Shown: one piece after another, positions 16,024 to 24,731 of the stretch | Layout: every line of letters starts with the position of its first letter | Numbering within the stretch: position 1 is the first letter of the stretch | Assembly (NCBI GenBank): GCA_016933315.1 | Contig: JAFGBE010000104.1 | Span: forward strand, 1 to 30,375 | Source of the DNA: Candidatus Auribacterota bacterium | GTDB taxonomy: Bacteria > Auribacterota > UBA6266 | DNA length: 30,375 bases | Direction of reading: 5' to 3' | Program-made: the position numbers and the translations under genes | Notes under the pieces: model-generated | The model's input: the letters and a program-made list of their open reading frames with translations, nothing else | The model's database searches: none | Told to the model about the DNA's origin: nothing

Positions 16024-17358
16024 ATGAAAAAAAGATTACTTTATATTTTTTGCTCCATTTTAATAATTATCCTTATATTGCTCTTTTCAATCAGGGTTTC
16101 CCCTTTCAAGGAAGATGCCAGCATAACACCTAAAAAAATGTCCCTGGCATCTTATATGCTATCCAAGGCTAATTATTTTTTCGATGAGATCAATGCCGTT
16201 CCCCAGAATGTATTCATAGAAACGAAAAATGAAAGATCCGGGATGATAGTAAACAACAACCCATTTTTTATAAAAGGCCTGTGCTATTCCCCTATTCCTG
16301 TCGGGCAGGACGGCTCCTATGATTTTTACAGGGATCCGAACCGACCTTGGACAATAGACGGCCCGATGATGGAAAACATGGGCGTCAACACAATCAGGCT
16401 ATACAAACCCAGCCCGTTCCCGGAAGCCACAAAGCAGGTTATAAGGTATTTTTATAAGAAACACGGCATCATGTCCATTATGGGTCATTATCTCGGGCTC
16501 TGGAATTCCCCGAATTATGGCGACAAAGAATTCACCGATGCCATAAAAACCGATGTCATAGCTATGGTGAAAGAATACAAGGATGAGCCCGGAATACTTT
16601 TCTGGCTGCTCGGGAATGAAACCAATATCAGCTTCGGATACGAAGAAATAAACCCGTGGTCAACCCCCGAAATCGATGAAATCAAGAATCCCTATGAAAG
16701 AAGGATCGCGAAAGCGAAGCTGTTTTATTCTTTTGTCAATGATATCGCAAAAGCAATAAAGGAAATAGACCCCAACCATCCGGTGGCCCTGGGAAATTCG
16801 GATTCAACATTTCTGGAGATAGCTAAAGATGTCACTCCAGATATAGACCTTGTCGCATCCAACGTATACAGGGGTAAAACATTCGGAAATTTCTTCAGGC
16901 AGGTAAAACTCAAATATGACAAGCCTGTCGCTGTCGTTGAATTTGGCTGTGATGCCTATGATGCTCATAAGGCAAATGAAGACCAGGATACGCAAGCGCT
17001 CTTTATCTCATCACAGATAAAAGACCTTATTGAAAACAGTTATTACGGAACAGGCATAGGAAACTGCCTGGGAGGATGTGTTTTTGAGTGGACAGACGAA
17101 TGGTGGAAATATAACGACGGCGGTTACGATACACAGGACGAAACGGGCAGCTGGTCCAAAGGTGAATATTACAAAGATATAGAAGCTCCCGGCAATATGA
17201 ACATGAATGAAGAATGGTGGGGCATCAACTCCCTGTCTGACAAAAATGAGCTTGGCGTCGAAAAACGCATACCGAGAAAAATATATTATGAAATTAAGGC
17301 GCTTTACACCCAGGATTTACTTCCTAAAAACGTAAAAGAAGAAAATCTTCAGGAATAA
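16024..17358 (+). CDS. Membrane-anchored or exported clan GH-A-like glycoside hydrolase, paralogue of the 13439 product
   Basis: A 444-residue protein with an N-terminal hydrophobic segment (LLYIFCSILIIILILLFSI), probably an anchor or uncleaved signal. The remainder is a TIM-barrel domain aligning along its length with the C-terminal two thirds of the first glycosidase: PFFIKGLCYSP, MGVNTIRLY, the acid/base Glu199 in GNETN, NVYRGKTFG, the nucleophile Glu306 in VVEFG, and VFEWTDEWWK. It lacks the TPR-like region and the calcium-loop insert, so it is a shorter paralogue that may act on a different bond or chain length. The ATG follows a hairpin and a GGAG site. The next gene begins one base after its stop. 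Substrate unknown. Confidence 0.75.
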   Translation: MKKRLLYIFCSILIIILILLFSIRVSPFKEDASITPKKMSLASYMLSKANYFFDEINAVPQNVFIETKNERSGMIVNNNPFFIKGLCYSPIPVGQDGSYDFYRDPNRPWTIDGPMMENMGVNTIRLYKPSPFPEATKQVIRYFYKKHGIMSIMGHYLGLWNSPNYGDKEFTDAIKTDVIAMVKEYKDEPGILFWLLGNETNISFGYEEINPWSTPEIDEIKNPYERRIAKAKLFYSFVNDIAKAIKEIDPNHPVALGNSDSTFLEIAKDVTPDIDLVASNVYRGKTFGNFFRQVKLKYDKPVAVVEFGCDAYDAHKANEDQDTQALFISSQIKDLIENSYYGTGIGNCLGGCVFEWTDEWWKYNDGGYDTQDETGSWSKGEYYKDIEAPGNMNMNEEWWGINSLSDKNELGVEKRIPRKIYYEIKALYTQDLLPKNVKEENLQE

Positions 17359-17359
17359 A

Positions 17360-19321
17360 ATGCCTGTTAAGAGATTTGTTTTTTGTCTGCTTATAATCTG
17401 TTTTTCCGGAGGGGCAGTTTCTTTCTGCAGTTCCGAAGACAACGAAACCGCCTCATTTTCAGCCGAATACCTGCAAAAAATATATTCCTGGCTAAAGTTG
17501 CAGCAGTCTCAGAACACAGGATTGGTGGAAAGCTTCAGCGAAACGGGAGATATCGAACTTTCCGCACAGGCATCCACATACGACCAGGCTGTAGCCGGAA
17601 TATGCTTCCTTCTCATGGGCGATTATGAATCCGCGGACAAAATACTGCTTTTCTTCGACAAACGCTGGAATGACAAAGGATATGCAAACTTTTACAACAC
17701 CATAACCGGAGACCTCGGCATTGAAACGCGTATCCACACAGGGCCCAATCTCTGGATCGCGCTGCTCGCGCTGCAATATGACAAATTCACCAAAACCGAC
17801 AGGTATGCCCCTCTTGCAAGAAAAATCGTAAGGTGGGTGGGAGAGACTATGCCGCATAAAGACGGAGGCATAGCCATGAGTTACCTTAATGATACAGTGC
17901 CATGGAGAGAGGTTTACTCAACCGAAAATAATATAGATTATTACGCGCTTACAAAAATTCTTGAGGAAAACGCGGATTCCGAAATCGAAAAGGCTTTTTT
18001 TCACAAAGAAAAAAGAGGTGTCGCCGAATGGCTTAAAAATGTCGTTTTTGACCAGAAAATAGGTGTCGTTTACAGAGGGTTCAACGATAACGGACTGGAC
18101 CAAACGCTCGCACTTGACACCATATCATGGATGATAACCGCATTGTCGCCGGAATTCACAAGTGAAAATTTCGGCATATCCCCCGATTTCCTTGTCGAAT
18201 TCGCGGAAAAAGAATTTATGATCAAAGACAAAGGCGTTGAAGGGTTTGACTTTACCGATAAATCAAATACAGAGAAAACCGGCCGGAACAGGGTCATATG
18301 GCTTGAAGGCACCGGCCAGATGATAAACACATATATGGCTCTCCACGAATACAACATTGAGAAATTCAAGGAACTTAAAGACACATATCCGAAAGTAGCA
18401 TCCAAAATGGCCGAAAAAGCTGATTATTACGTTTACAATGCCACTTATTTTCTAGGCGAAATAGATAAGCTGCAGGTACAAGAAAAAAAATACTTAATAG
18501 ACCCGGCTGTCATTCAAACACTTGAAGTCATAGAGTTTCTCCGCTCCTACCATTCCCAAAAAGCTGACAAGGGCAGCCCTTTCAGCAAAGACCGGGCCGA
18601 ATACTATAAAAGACTTATAGATAACATCGATAAAAAAATATCTGGGGCTGCAACAGTCGAAACGGCGGGGATACCTTACTCCTCAAGACCTTATATTTAC
18701 ACTTTTGCCGACGGCTGGCTGACTCCCCGGGAAAAAAGCGCGAATACCAACCCGGCCGCCGCCAGCGCCACAAGCTGGAGGATAATATGCGCTTATATAA
18801 ACCCTTTTAAACCGCTGGGCAGATTTGGGAGGACAAAACTTCCGAAGATAAAAAATATTGATATGCCCGCGGCAGATTTTGATTTCGACATTATGTCCCT
18901 CCCCCCCGCACTCAATTCGTCAGGTTTTTTAAAAGGGGCGTTCGATAACCTGAATAACAACAACCTTCTGTTAGCGGAGGAATATGCGCTCATAGTCCTG
19001 GATAAATACAAAGCCGAAGCAGCAAAGCAGCAGCAGGAGAAACTTGCGAATGAGAAGGACTTGGTCTATTGGGAAGAAGGAGATTACAGGTCAAAAGCAA
19101 AAATATTCAAATACGACAAACTAAATGATGTCGGAACAGCGCTTTTCATACTGGGAAAAATCTATTTTGACCAGCACAAATATAAAGAGTCATCGCTGTG
19201 TTTCAAGACATTGGCCGAAAAGTTTTATCTTGCACAGACATGGGATCCGAACGGCTGGTTTTGGCCGCCTGCAGGCGCGGCCCAGACCGAATACCTTGAT
19301 ATATACCCCGAACTGAAATAG
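17360..19321 (+). CDS. Exported alpha/alpha-barrel protein, six-hairpin glycosidase-like
   Basis: A 653-residue protein with a signal peptide (RFVFCLLIICFSGGAVSFC). A cysteine at the end of that region does not form a standard lipobox. Residues ~35-500 consist of repeated helix pairs with recurring acidic/aromatic motifs typical of (alpha/alpha)6 glycan-active enzymes: STYDQAVAG (72-80), HTGPNLWIALLAL (126-138), YSTENNIDYYAL (186-197) and WLEGTGQ (314-320). Asp75, Glu189 and Glu316 are candidates for catalysis, but no mechanism can be assigned. The last ~80 residues look like a TPR pair (ALFILGKIYFDQHKYKESSLCF). It is the last gene of the cassette and starts one base after the second glycosidase, so coupling is likely. 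Confidence 0.6.
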   Translation: MPVKRFVFCLLIICFSGGAVSFCSSEDNETASFSAEYLQKIYSWLKLQQSQNTGLVESFSETGDIELSAQASTYDQAVAGICFLLMGDYESADKILLFFDKRWNDKGYANFYNTITGDLGIETRIHTGPNLWIALLALQYDKFTKTDRYAPLARKIVRWVGETMPHKDGGIAMSYLNDTVPWREVYSTENNIDYYALTKILEENADSEIEKAFFHKEKRGVAEWLKNVVFDQKIGVVYRGFNDNGLDQTLALDTISWMITALSPEFTSENFGISPDFLVEFAEKEFMIKDKGVEGFDFTDKSNTEKTGRNRVIWLEGTGQMINTYMALHEYNIEKFKELKDTYPKVASKMAEKADYYVYNATYFLGEIDKLQVQEKKYLIDPAVIQTLEVIEFLRSYHSQKADKGSPFSKDRAEYYKRLIDNIDKKISGAATVETAGIPYSSRPYIYTFADGWLTPREKSANTNPAAASATSWRIICAYINPFKPLGRFGRTKLPKIKNIDMPAADFDFDIMSLPPALNSSGFLKGAFDNLNNNNLLLAEEYALIVLDKYKAEAAKQQQEKLANEKDLVYWEEGDYRSKAKIFKYDKLNDVGTALFILGKIYFDQHKYKESSLCFKTLAEKFYLAQTWDPNGWFWPPAGAAQTEYLDIYPELK

Positions 19322-19329
19322 GATTGGCC

Positions 19330-20094
19330 CTAATAAATGACCCTGTATAAATACAAACCCTGCGGCGGGGCTATCGGCGAAGCGCCTATACGGCTTTTTG
19401 CGGATAATATAGTTTTAATTTCATCCGCATTCCTTTTCCCCCTGCCCACATCCACAAGCGTTCCTATTATGCTTCTTACCATTTTATAAAGGAAACCGTC
19501 ACCCGTAATGTCAAACTGTATTTTCGAGCCTCTTTTCTGTATCTCTATACTGTAAATCGTTCTTACGGGGTTATCCACCTTACTTCTGGAATTGACTCCG
19601 AATGAAGAAAAGTCATGTCGACCCAAGAGATATTTTGCCGCCTTCCTCATATCTACTGTTTCCAGCGGGTACGGGATAAACCATACCCTGTTTCTCTCAA
19701 GGGCAGGCGGCGTCCTGCCGTTGAGAATAACATACCTGTAATGCTTGAGTTTTGCCGAATACCTGGAGTGGAAATTGCCATCCGCTTCCGACACTTTTTT
19801 CACGGATATTCCATCGGGAAGCCATGAATTTAAAGCTTTTTGTATTTTCCGGCATGACAGATCATTGTTAGTGAAAAAATTCGCCGTCTGGGCTTTTGCA
19901 TGAACACCGGCATCGGTCCTGCCGGAACCGAAAATCCGGACTTTATGGGACAATATCTTCTCAAGCGTCTTCTCTATCGCGCGCTGCACAGTCGGAGCGT
20001 TTTTCTGAGTCTGCCAGCCGCTGAAAAGCAAACCGTCGTACTCTATTATCAGCACTATATTTCGGGATAATTCGGATTTGCGTTCAACAACCAT
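19330..20094 (-). CDS. truA: tRNA pseudouridine(38-40) synthase TruA
   Basis: A 254-residue enzyme that isomerises uridines 38-40 of the tRNA anticodon arm. The catalytic motif GSGRTDAGVHA holds Asp61. The opening VLIIEYDGLLFSGWQ, the HFSSFG-type segment (RHDFSSFG) and C-terminal FLYKMVRSIIGTLVDVG are family signatures. The frame stays open to an ATG at 20151, but the extra 19 residues have no family counterpart. The ATG at 20094 has a weak GGGAAAG site and gives the normal length, so I prefer it. It is the last gene of the leu-asd run and converges with the glycosidase cassette, with eight bases between the two stops and no visible terminator. Confidence 0.93.
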   Translation of the reverse strand: MVVERKSELSRNIVLIIEYDGLLFSGWQTQKNAPTVQRAIEKTLEKILSHKVRIFGSGRTDAGVHAKAQTANFFTNNDLSCRKIQKALNSWLPDGISVKKVSEADGNFHSRYSAKLKHYRYVILNGRTPPALERNRVWFIPYPLETVDMRKAAKYLLGRHDFSSFGVNSRSKVDNPVRTIYSIEIQKRGSKIQFDITGDGFLYKMVRSIIGTLVDVGRGKRNADEIKTILSAKSRIGASPIAPPQGLYLYRVIY

Positions 20095-20187
20095 TATCTT
20101 TCCCGCCAGCGACATTTTAATTCGGCAGCCGGCACTAAACGAGGAGGGCATAATCCGGCATTACATCTCTTTCAGATTACAGGGTTG

Positions 20188-21201
20188 CTATAAGTATTTA
20201 AGCAGTTCTTCCGCAATCTGCACCGCATTAAGAGCGGCGCCTTTTCTTATCTGGTCACCGACTACAAAAAAGGACAATCCATTGGGCACTGTATAATCCT
20301 CTCGCAGCCTGCCCACGGCACAATCGTCTTTTCCGCTCCAGTAAAGAGGCATAGGATACACATTGCGGGAAATGTCATCACATAACTGCACACCCGAAAA
20401 ACCCTTTATAAGTTCTCTTGCCCTATCAACAGATACCTTCGATTCTGTTTCAATATTCACGGCAACCGAGTGCGCCCTGAAAACAGGAACCCTCACAGTA
20501 GTGCAGACCGCAACCAGTTTGCTGTCACCCAGAATTTTCCTGGACTCATTATGAAGCTTCATTTCCTCCTTGGTAAAACCGTTTTCTGTAAAAGCATCGA
20601 TATGAGGTATGACATTAAATGCTATCTGATAAGGGAATACACTGTTTTTTGGTTCTTTTTTATTTGCCCAGTCAAATACCTGATTTTCAAGTTCTTTTAT
20701 AGCCTTCGCGCCAGCCCCAGAAACAGACTGGTAACTTGAGGCAATAATCCTTTTCACGCGTGAAAACTTGTGAATAGGAGCAATCCCCATTAACGCTATT
20801 GCAGTAGTACAGTTCGGATTTGCAATCACACCCCTCCGGGTATAATTTTTTACTTCATGAGCATTAATCTCCGGCACAACCAAAGGAATATCCGGTTCCA
20901 TCCGGAAAGCGCTTGTGTTGTCTACAACTACAGCACCTGCTTTTACCGCAGAGGGAACAAATTTTTTACTGATAGCTCCTCCGGCGCTGAAAAAAGCAAT
21001 ATCCACGCCCTTAAATGAATCATCCGAAAGGACCTCTATCTTTTTCGCCGAACCGCCAAATACAAATTCTTTTCCTGCTGAGCGTTCCGATGCCAGTCCT
21101 TTAATATCATTTACAGGAAACCTTTTTTCCTGAAGAATGGAAATAATCTCCTGTCCGACAGCACCAGTTATCCCCGCTATAGCAATATTATATTTTTTCA
21201 T
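20188..21201 (-). CDS. asd: Aspartate-semialdehyde dehydrogenase
   Basis: A 337-residue enzyme of the common bacterial Asd family. It reduces aspartyl phosphate to aspartate semialdehyde, the branch point to lysine/diaminopimelate, threonine and methionine. The NADP-binding start IAGITGAVGQE, the active-site Cys131 in NPNCTTAIALM, and SYQSVSGAGAKA with the RVPVFRAHS segment (substrate-binding Arg and catalytic His) are all present. A GGAG site precedes the ATG. It lies 26 bp after leuB and leads towards truA. Confidence 0.95.
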   Translation of the reverse strand: MKKYNIAIAGITGAVGQEIISILQEKRFPVNDIKGLASERSAGKEFVFGGSAKKIEVLSDDSFKGVDIAFFSAGGAISKKFVPSAVKAGAVVVDNTSAFRMEPDIPLVVPEINAHEVKNYTRRGVIANPNCTTAIALMGIAPIHKFSRVKRIIASSYQSVSGAGAKAIKELENQVFDWANKKEPKNSVFPYQIAFNVIPHIDAFTENGFTKEEMKLHNESRKILGDSKLVAVCTTVRVPVFRAHSVAVNIETESKVSVDRARELIKGFSGVQLCDDISRNVYPMPLYWSGKDDCAVGRLREDYTVPNGLSFFVVGDQIRKGAALNAVQIAEELLKYL

Positions 21202-21227
21202 ATTTCTCCGTTTAATTACTTCTTCCC

Positions 21228-22286
21228 TTACAGGGCGCTGATCACAAGATCTCCGACTTCAGTTGTGCTATAGCCCATTTTGCCGGCTGAAAGGCTTTTA
21301 AGTTTAGGCGTTATGCTCATAACAGCCTTTTCCACCTTTTTCCCGGCAGTTTCCTCTCCTATAGTCTCCAGCATCATACCCCCTGCACATATGGCAGCCA
21401 GAGGATTAATAACATTTTTACCTGTATATTTAGGCGCCGAACCTCCTATAGGTTCGAACATCGAAACCCCTTCCGGATTGATATTCCCGCCTGCAGCTAT
21501 ACCCATACCGCCCTGGATCATCGCTCCAAGGTCTGTAATGATATCCCCGAACATATTATCCGTTACGATAACATCAAACCACTCGGGATTTTTAACCATC
21601 CACATGCATGTCGCATCAACATGGGCATAATCTCTCTGTACATCCCTGTAATCTTTCTCTCCGATTTCATGGAAAGCCCTCTCCCATAAATCAAAAGCGT
21701 ATGTCAAAACATTGGTTTTCCCGCAAAGTGTAAGTTTTTTCGATTTATTTTTCTTTCTTGTAACCTCAAACGCATATCTCAGGCATCTCTCAACACCTTT
21801 TCTGGTATTAATCGATTCCTGAACCGCCACTTCATCTTTTGTCCCTTTTTTCAGATAACCGCCTGTACCCACATACAGGCCTTCCGTATTCTCCCTCACA
21901 ACCACAAAATCTATATCTTTAGGCTCCTTGTCTTTAATAGGTGTCCAGACTCCAGGATAAAGCTTAACAGGCCTCAGATTGATATACTGGTCAAGGGAAA
22001 AACGAAGGTTCAGCAATATGCCTTTCTCAAGAATTCCCGGTTTCACATCGGGGTGCCCTATTGCACCGAGATATATTGCATCGAATTTCCTGAGTTCTTC
22101 CACAGCCGATTCGGGAAGGGTTTCACCTGTTTTCTTATAACGCTCCCCCCCAAAATCGTAATTTTCAAAATCAAGTTTGAAACCGAATTTCTGGGAAACC
22201 GCCTTTAAAACCTTAATACCTTCTTTAATCACTTCCGGGCCGGTGCCATCGCCCGGAATAACAGCGATTTTATATGACTTTTTCAT
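21228..22286 (-). CDS. leuB: 3-isopropylmalate dehydrogenase
   Basis: A 352-residue beta-decarboxylating dehydrogenase. The start IAVIPGDGTGPEV, the substrate segment LLNLRFSLDQYINLRPVKL, the active-site VVRENTEGLYVG and the C-terminal GSAPKYTGKNVINP are those of the LeuB type with the long RF..D spacing found in several phyla. The Glu-Gly and cofactor-loop residues differ from the NADP-type isocitrate enzyme at 6772-7989, supporting NAD+ use. Context (leuC and leuD immediately upstream; its start overlaps the leuD stop by one base) settles it as leucine biosynthesis, though tartrate dehydrogenase relatives look similar. No leuA is in view. Confidence 0.88.
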   Translation of the reverse strand: MKKSYKIAVIPGDGTGPEVIKEGIKVLKAVSQKFGFKLDFENYDFGGERYKKTGETLPESAVEELRKFDAIYLGAIGHPDVKPGILEKGILLNLRFSLDQYINLRPVKLYPGVWTPIKDKEPKDIDFVVVRENTEGLYVGTGGYLKKGTKDEVAVQESINTRKGVERCLRYAFEVTRKKNKSKKLTLCGKTNVLTYAFDLWERAFHEIGEKDYRDVQRDYAHVDATCMWMVKNPEWFDVIVTDNMFGDIITDLGAMIQGGMGIAAGGNINPEGVSMFEPIGGSAPKYTGKNVINPLAAICAGGMMLETIGEETAGKKVEKAVMSITPKLKSLSAGKMGYSTTEVGDLVISAL

Positions 22287-22795
22287 TATTTATTCCTTTC
22301 AGATTTCTTTTTAGTTTGAGCCGTAACATACTTCATCAACCCTCCGGCCTTAAGCAAATCCCTCATAAACTCCGGTATGGGATTCGCTTTGTATTCCATT
22401 CCCTTAGTCAGGTTTTTTATCAATCCGGTTTCGGGGCTGACCTGGATCTCGTCCCCCTCTTTTATGTCTTCCACAGCTTCCGGACAATTAAAAATCGGAA
22501 GCCCCATATTGAAAGCGTTGCGAAAAAAAATCCTTGCGAATGAAACTGCTATAACACAGCTGATTCCCGCCGCTTTTATGGATATCGGAGCATGTTCTCT
22601 TGAGGAACCGCAGCCGAAATTTTTTCCGCCTATTATAATATCGCCTTTTGAGATTTTTCTCGGGAAATCGGGGTCCGCATCTTCCATACAATGCTTTGCC
22701 AACTCAACAGGATCGGAACTGTTAAGATACCTGGCCGGAATTATCTCATCCGTATTTATATCATTTCCGAATTTCCACGCTTTGCCTTTAAACAT
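22286..22795 (-). CDS. leuD: 3-isopropylmalate dehydratase small subunit
   Basis: A 169-residue small subunit. I place the start at the ATG at 22795 (MFKGKAWKF, AGGAG about ten bases before). The open frame runs further to 23005, but that extension lies inside leuC and has no family match. Conserved parts are NDINTDEIIPARYLNSSD (substrate loop 22-27), GCGSSREHAP and SFARIFFRNAFNMGLP. With LeuC it isomerises 2- to 3-isopropylmalate. The short RYLNS loop contrasts with RLFHLRSN in the probable aconitase subunit at 8004-8501. Confidence 0.9.
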   Translation of the reverse strand: MFKGKAWKFGNDINTDEIIPARYLNSSDPVELAKHCMEDADPDFPRKISKGDIIIGGKNFGCGSSREHAPISIKAAGISCVIAVSFARIFFRNAFNMGLPIFNCPEAVEDIKEGDEIQVSPETGLIKNLTKGMEYKANPIPEFMRDLLKAGGLMKYVTAQTKKKSERNK

Positions 22796-22815
22796 AAATA
22801 CACGCTCCTGACATA

Positions 22816-24081
22816 CTATTTCAACACCTCTTCGGGCGAAACTATTTTGCCTTTTACCGCAGATGCGGCAGCTACGGCAGGCCCCGAAAGATAGACCTTG
22901 CTTTTCGGATGCCCCATCCTGCCGACAAAATTCCTGTTCGTCGTAGCAAGCGCTTTTTCTCCGCTGGCGAGTATGCCCATATGCCCTCCGAGGCACGGCC
23001 CGCATGTAGGAGCGGATACCGCCGCCCCTGCTTTGATAAATATTTCAAGCAGACCCTCGTTCAAAGCTTCAAGATAAACACTCTGTGAACCGGGTATAAT
23101 AATGCACCTTAAATATTTCGCAATTTTCTGCCCTTTCATTATCCGGGCGGCTATTCTGAAATCTTCGATTCTTCCGTTGGTACAAGATCCTATAACGACC
23201 TGATCCAGTTCGACATCCCGAAGTTCAGAAACAGGTTTAACATTTTCCGGAAGGTTCGGGCACGCAACCTGGAGTTCGATACCGTCAGTATTTATTTTGA
23301 TAACATCCGAATATGAAGCATCAGAATCGCTGTCATAGAAAGTGTATTTCTTTTTAGCTCTCCGGCTCACATATTCTTCCGTTATGCTGTCAGGTATAAA
23401 AATGCCGTTTTTGGCTCCGGCTTCAATCGCCATGTTGGCCATCGAAAAACGCCCCGCCATATCTACATATTTTAAGGCCGGCCCGGTGAACTCCATAGCC
23501 TTATACAGCGCACCGTCAACCCCTATTTTGCCTATTGTATAAAGTATAAGGTCTTTACCGGAAACCCACTTTTTAAGCTTCCCTGTATATACAAACTTGA
23601 TCGTTTCCGGGACTTTAAACCATGCCTTGCCCTCAACCATGGCTGCAGCCAGATCGGTGCTCCCCACACCGGTTGAAAAAGCGCCGAGTGCGCCATAAGT
23701 GCATGTATGGCTGTCGGCGCCTATTACAACTTCCCCGGGCAAAACTATGCCCTGTTCGGGAAGAAGCACATGTTCTATGCCGACTTCCCCTATCTCAAAA
23801 TAATGGGTTATCCCGTATTTCTTTGCAAAATCCCTGAGGATCCTGCAATGTTCCGCGCTGGCAATATCCTTGTTCGGCGTAAAATGGTCCGGCACAAGCA
23901 CAATTTTGTCCTTATCGAATACCTTTTTTGCGCCCGTCTTTTCAAATTCTTTTATTGCTATCGGGGCAGTAACATCGTTCCCCAGTGCAATATCAACATC
24001 GGCAATAATCAATTCGCCGGGATATACCTTATCCCTGCCGGCGTGAGCAGCTAAAATTTTCTCGGTTATAGTCATTCCCAT
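22816..24081 (-). CDS. leuC: 3-isopropylmalate dehydratase large subunit
   Basis: A 421-residue [4Fe-4S] subunit with cluster cysteines in GSCTNGR and TCGPCLGGH and a normal LeuC opening (MGMTITEKILAAHAGRD). An ATG two codons in is an alternative start. It lies first in the leuC-leuD-leuB-asd-truA run, 20 bp before leuD. Transcription starts from the clear promoter at 24135-24163, giving a leader of only about 47 bases, too short for a classical leucine attenuator. The sequence is clearly paralogous to the probable aconitase subunit at 8519-9772. Confidence 0.9.
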   Translation of the reverse strand: MGMTITEKILAAHAGRDKVYPGELIIADVDIALGNDVTAPIAIKEFEKTGAKKVFDKDKIVLVPDHFTPNKDIASAEHCRILRDFAKKYGITHYFEIGEVGIEHVLLPEQGIVLPGEVVIGADSHTCTYGALGAFSTGVGSTDLAAAMVEGKAWFKVPETIKFVYTGKLKKWVSGKDLILYTIGKIGVDGALYKAMEFTGPALKYVDMAGRFSMANMAIEAGAKNGIFIPDSITEEYVSRRAKKKYTFYDSDSDASYSDVIKINTDGIELQVACPNLPENVKPVSELRDVELDQVVIGSCTNGRIEDFRIAARIMKGQKIAKYLRCIIIPGSQSVYLEALNEGLLEIFIKAGAAVSAPTCGPCLGGHMGILASGEKALATTNRNFVGRMGHPKSKVYLSGPAVAAASAVKGKIVSPEEVLK

Positions 24082-24115
24082 ATAATTAACCTGCTGAATT
24101 TCCGATATTTATATT

Positions 24116-24144
24116 TTGCGATTTAAGAGTGCTAATTATATAAT
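24116..24144 (+). promoter_or_regulatory. Sigma-70 promoter of the Nudix gene, sharing its -10 with leuC
   Basis: TTGCGA (24116-24121) and full-consensus TATAAT (24139-24144) are spaced by exactly 17 bp. Together with the leuC -10 they form the 10 bp palindrome ATTATATAAT (24135-24144), so the two promoters face away from a common centre. Confidence 0.65.
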
Positions 24145-24163
24145 CTTACCAAAACCAGTGCAA
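24135..24163 (-). promoter_or_regulatory. Sigma-70 promoter of the leuC operon
   Basis: On the minus strand TTGCAC (24163-24158) and a full-consensus TATAAT (24140-24135) are spaced by exactly 17 bp. The expected start site is near 24128. The -10 box overlaps that of the divergent Nudix promoter. Confidence 0.75.
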
Positions 24164-24200
24164 CCCAATTTTTGCGTATTTTTTTGGCTTTTACTTTACA

Positions 24201-24731
24201 ATGAAAGAAAAAACTATTTCCAAAAGGATAATTTATAAAGGCAAGATATTAGCCCTTGAAAAGGCTCTTGTCAAGCTTGTTAATGGGAAAAAAGCTACCC
24301 GCGAAGTTATAAGGCACAATGGTGCGGTAGCCGTAATAGCCATAGAAAAGCCGGATAAACTTATTCTCATCAGACAGTTCAGATATCCGGTTGGGAAAAC
24401 CCTCTTCGAAATACCGGCAGGAAGAATCGATAAAAACGAGGCTCCCCTGGACTGCATAAAGCGTGAGATGAAAGAGGAAACAGGATATAAGCTAAAAAAT
24501 ATAATTAAACTTCTGGATTTATATCCCTGCGTAGGCTACAGTGACGAGCTGATTCATATATATAAAGCTGAAACAGGAGTAAAGGGGAAATCAAAACCTG
24601 AATTTGATGAAAATATCAGAATCAGCAAGGTGAGGCTCCCGAAAGCGCTGGAAATGGTGCGAAAAGGCAAAATAAAGGACAGTAAGACAATAATAGCTAT
24701 TCTCGCTTTAAAAACCCTCTTGAAGTCATAA
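24201..24731 (+). CDS. Nudix hydrolase, ADP-ribose pyrophosphatase-like
   Basis: A 176-residue protein with a complete Nudix box at 74-96 (G-x5-E-x7-REMKEETGY), the magnesium site for splitting nucleoside diphosphate derivatives. The segment before it (REVIRHNGAVAVIAI, LIRQFRYPVGKTLFEIPAGR) is characteristic of the ADP-ribose pyrophosphatase group, which hydrolyses ADP-ribose to AMP and ribose 5-phosphate. No signal peptide. No Shine-Dalgarno sequence is visible before the ATG at 24201, though the leader is about 50 bases. It is monocistronic and its end overlaps by six bases the convergent acetyltransferase gene. Confidence 0.9.
   Translation: MKEKTISKRIIYKGKILALEKALVKLVNGKKATREVIRHNGAVAVIAIEKPDKLILIRQFRYPVGKTLFEIPAGRIDKNEAPLDCIKREMKEETGYKLKNIIKLLDLYPCVGYSDELIHIYKAETGVKGKSKPEFDENIRISKVRLPKALEMVRKGKIKDSKTIIAILALKTLLKS

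Noticed and set aside
19322..19329. Bidirectional terminator between the glycosidase cassette and truA
   Set aside because: Only eight bases separate the stops and no hairpin or T-run is visible there.
20095..20151. N-terminal extension of truA
   Set aside because: The added 19 residues do not match the family and have no good ribosome site, though this start is not fully excluded.
22796..23005. N-terminal extension of leuD
   Set aside because: It lies within leuC on the same strand and its sequence has no family resemblance; the normal LeuD opening with an AGGAG site starts at 22795.
24081..24128. Leucine attenuator leader before leuC
   Set aside because: The predicted leader is only about 47 bases and contains no leucine-codon-rich reading frame or competing hairpins.
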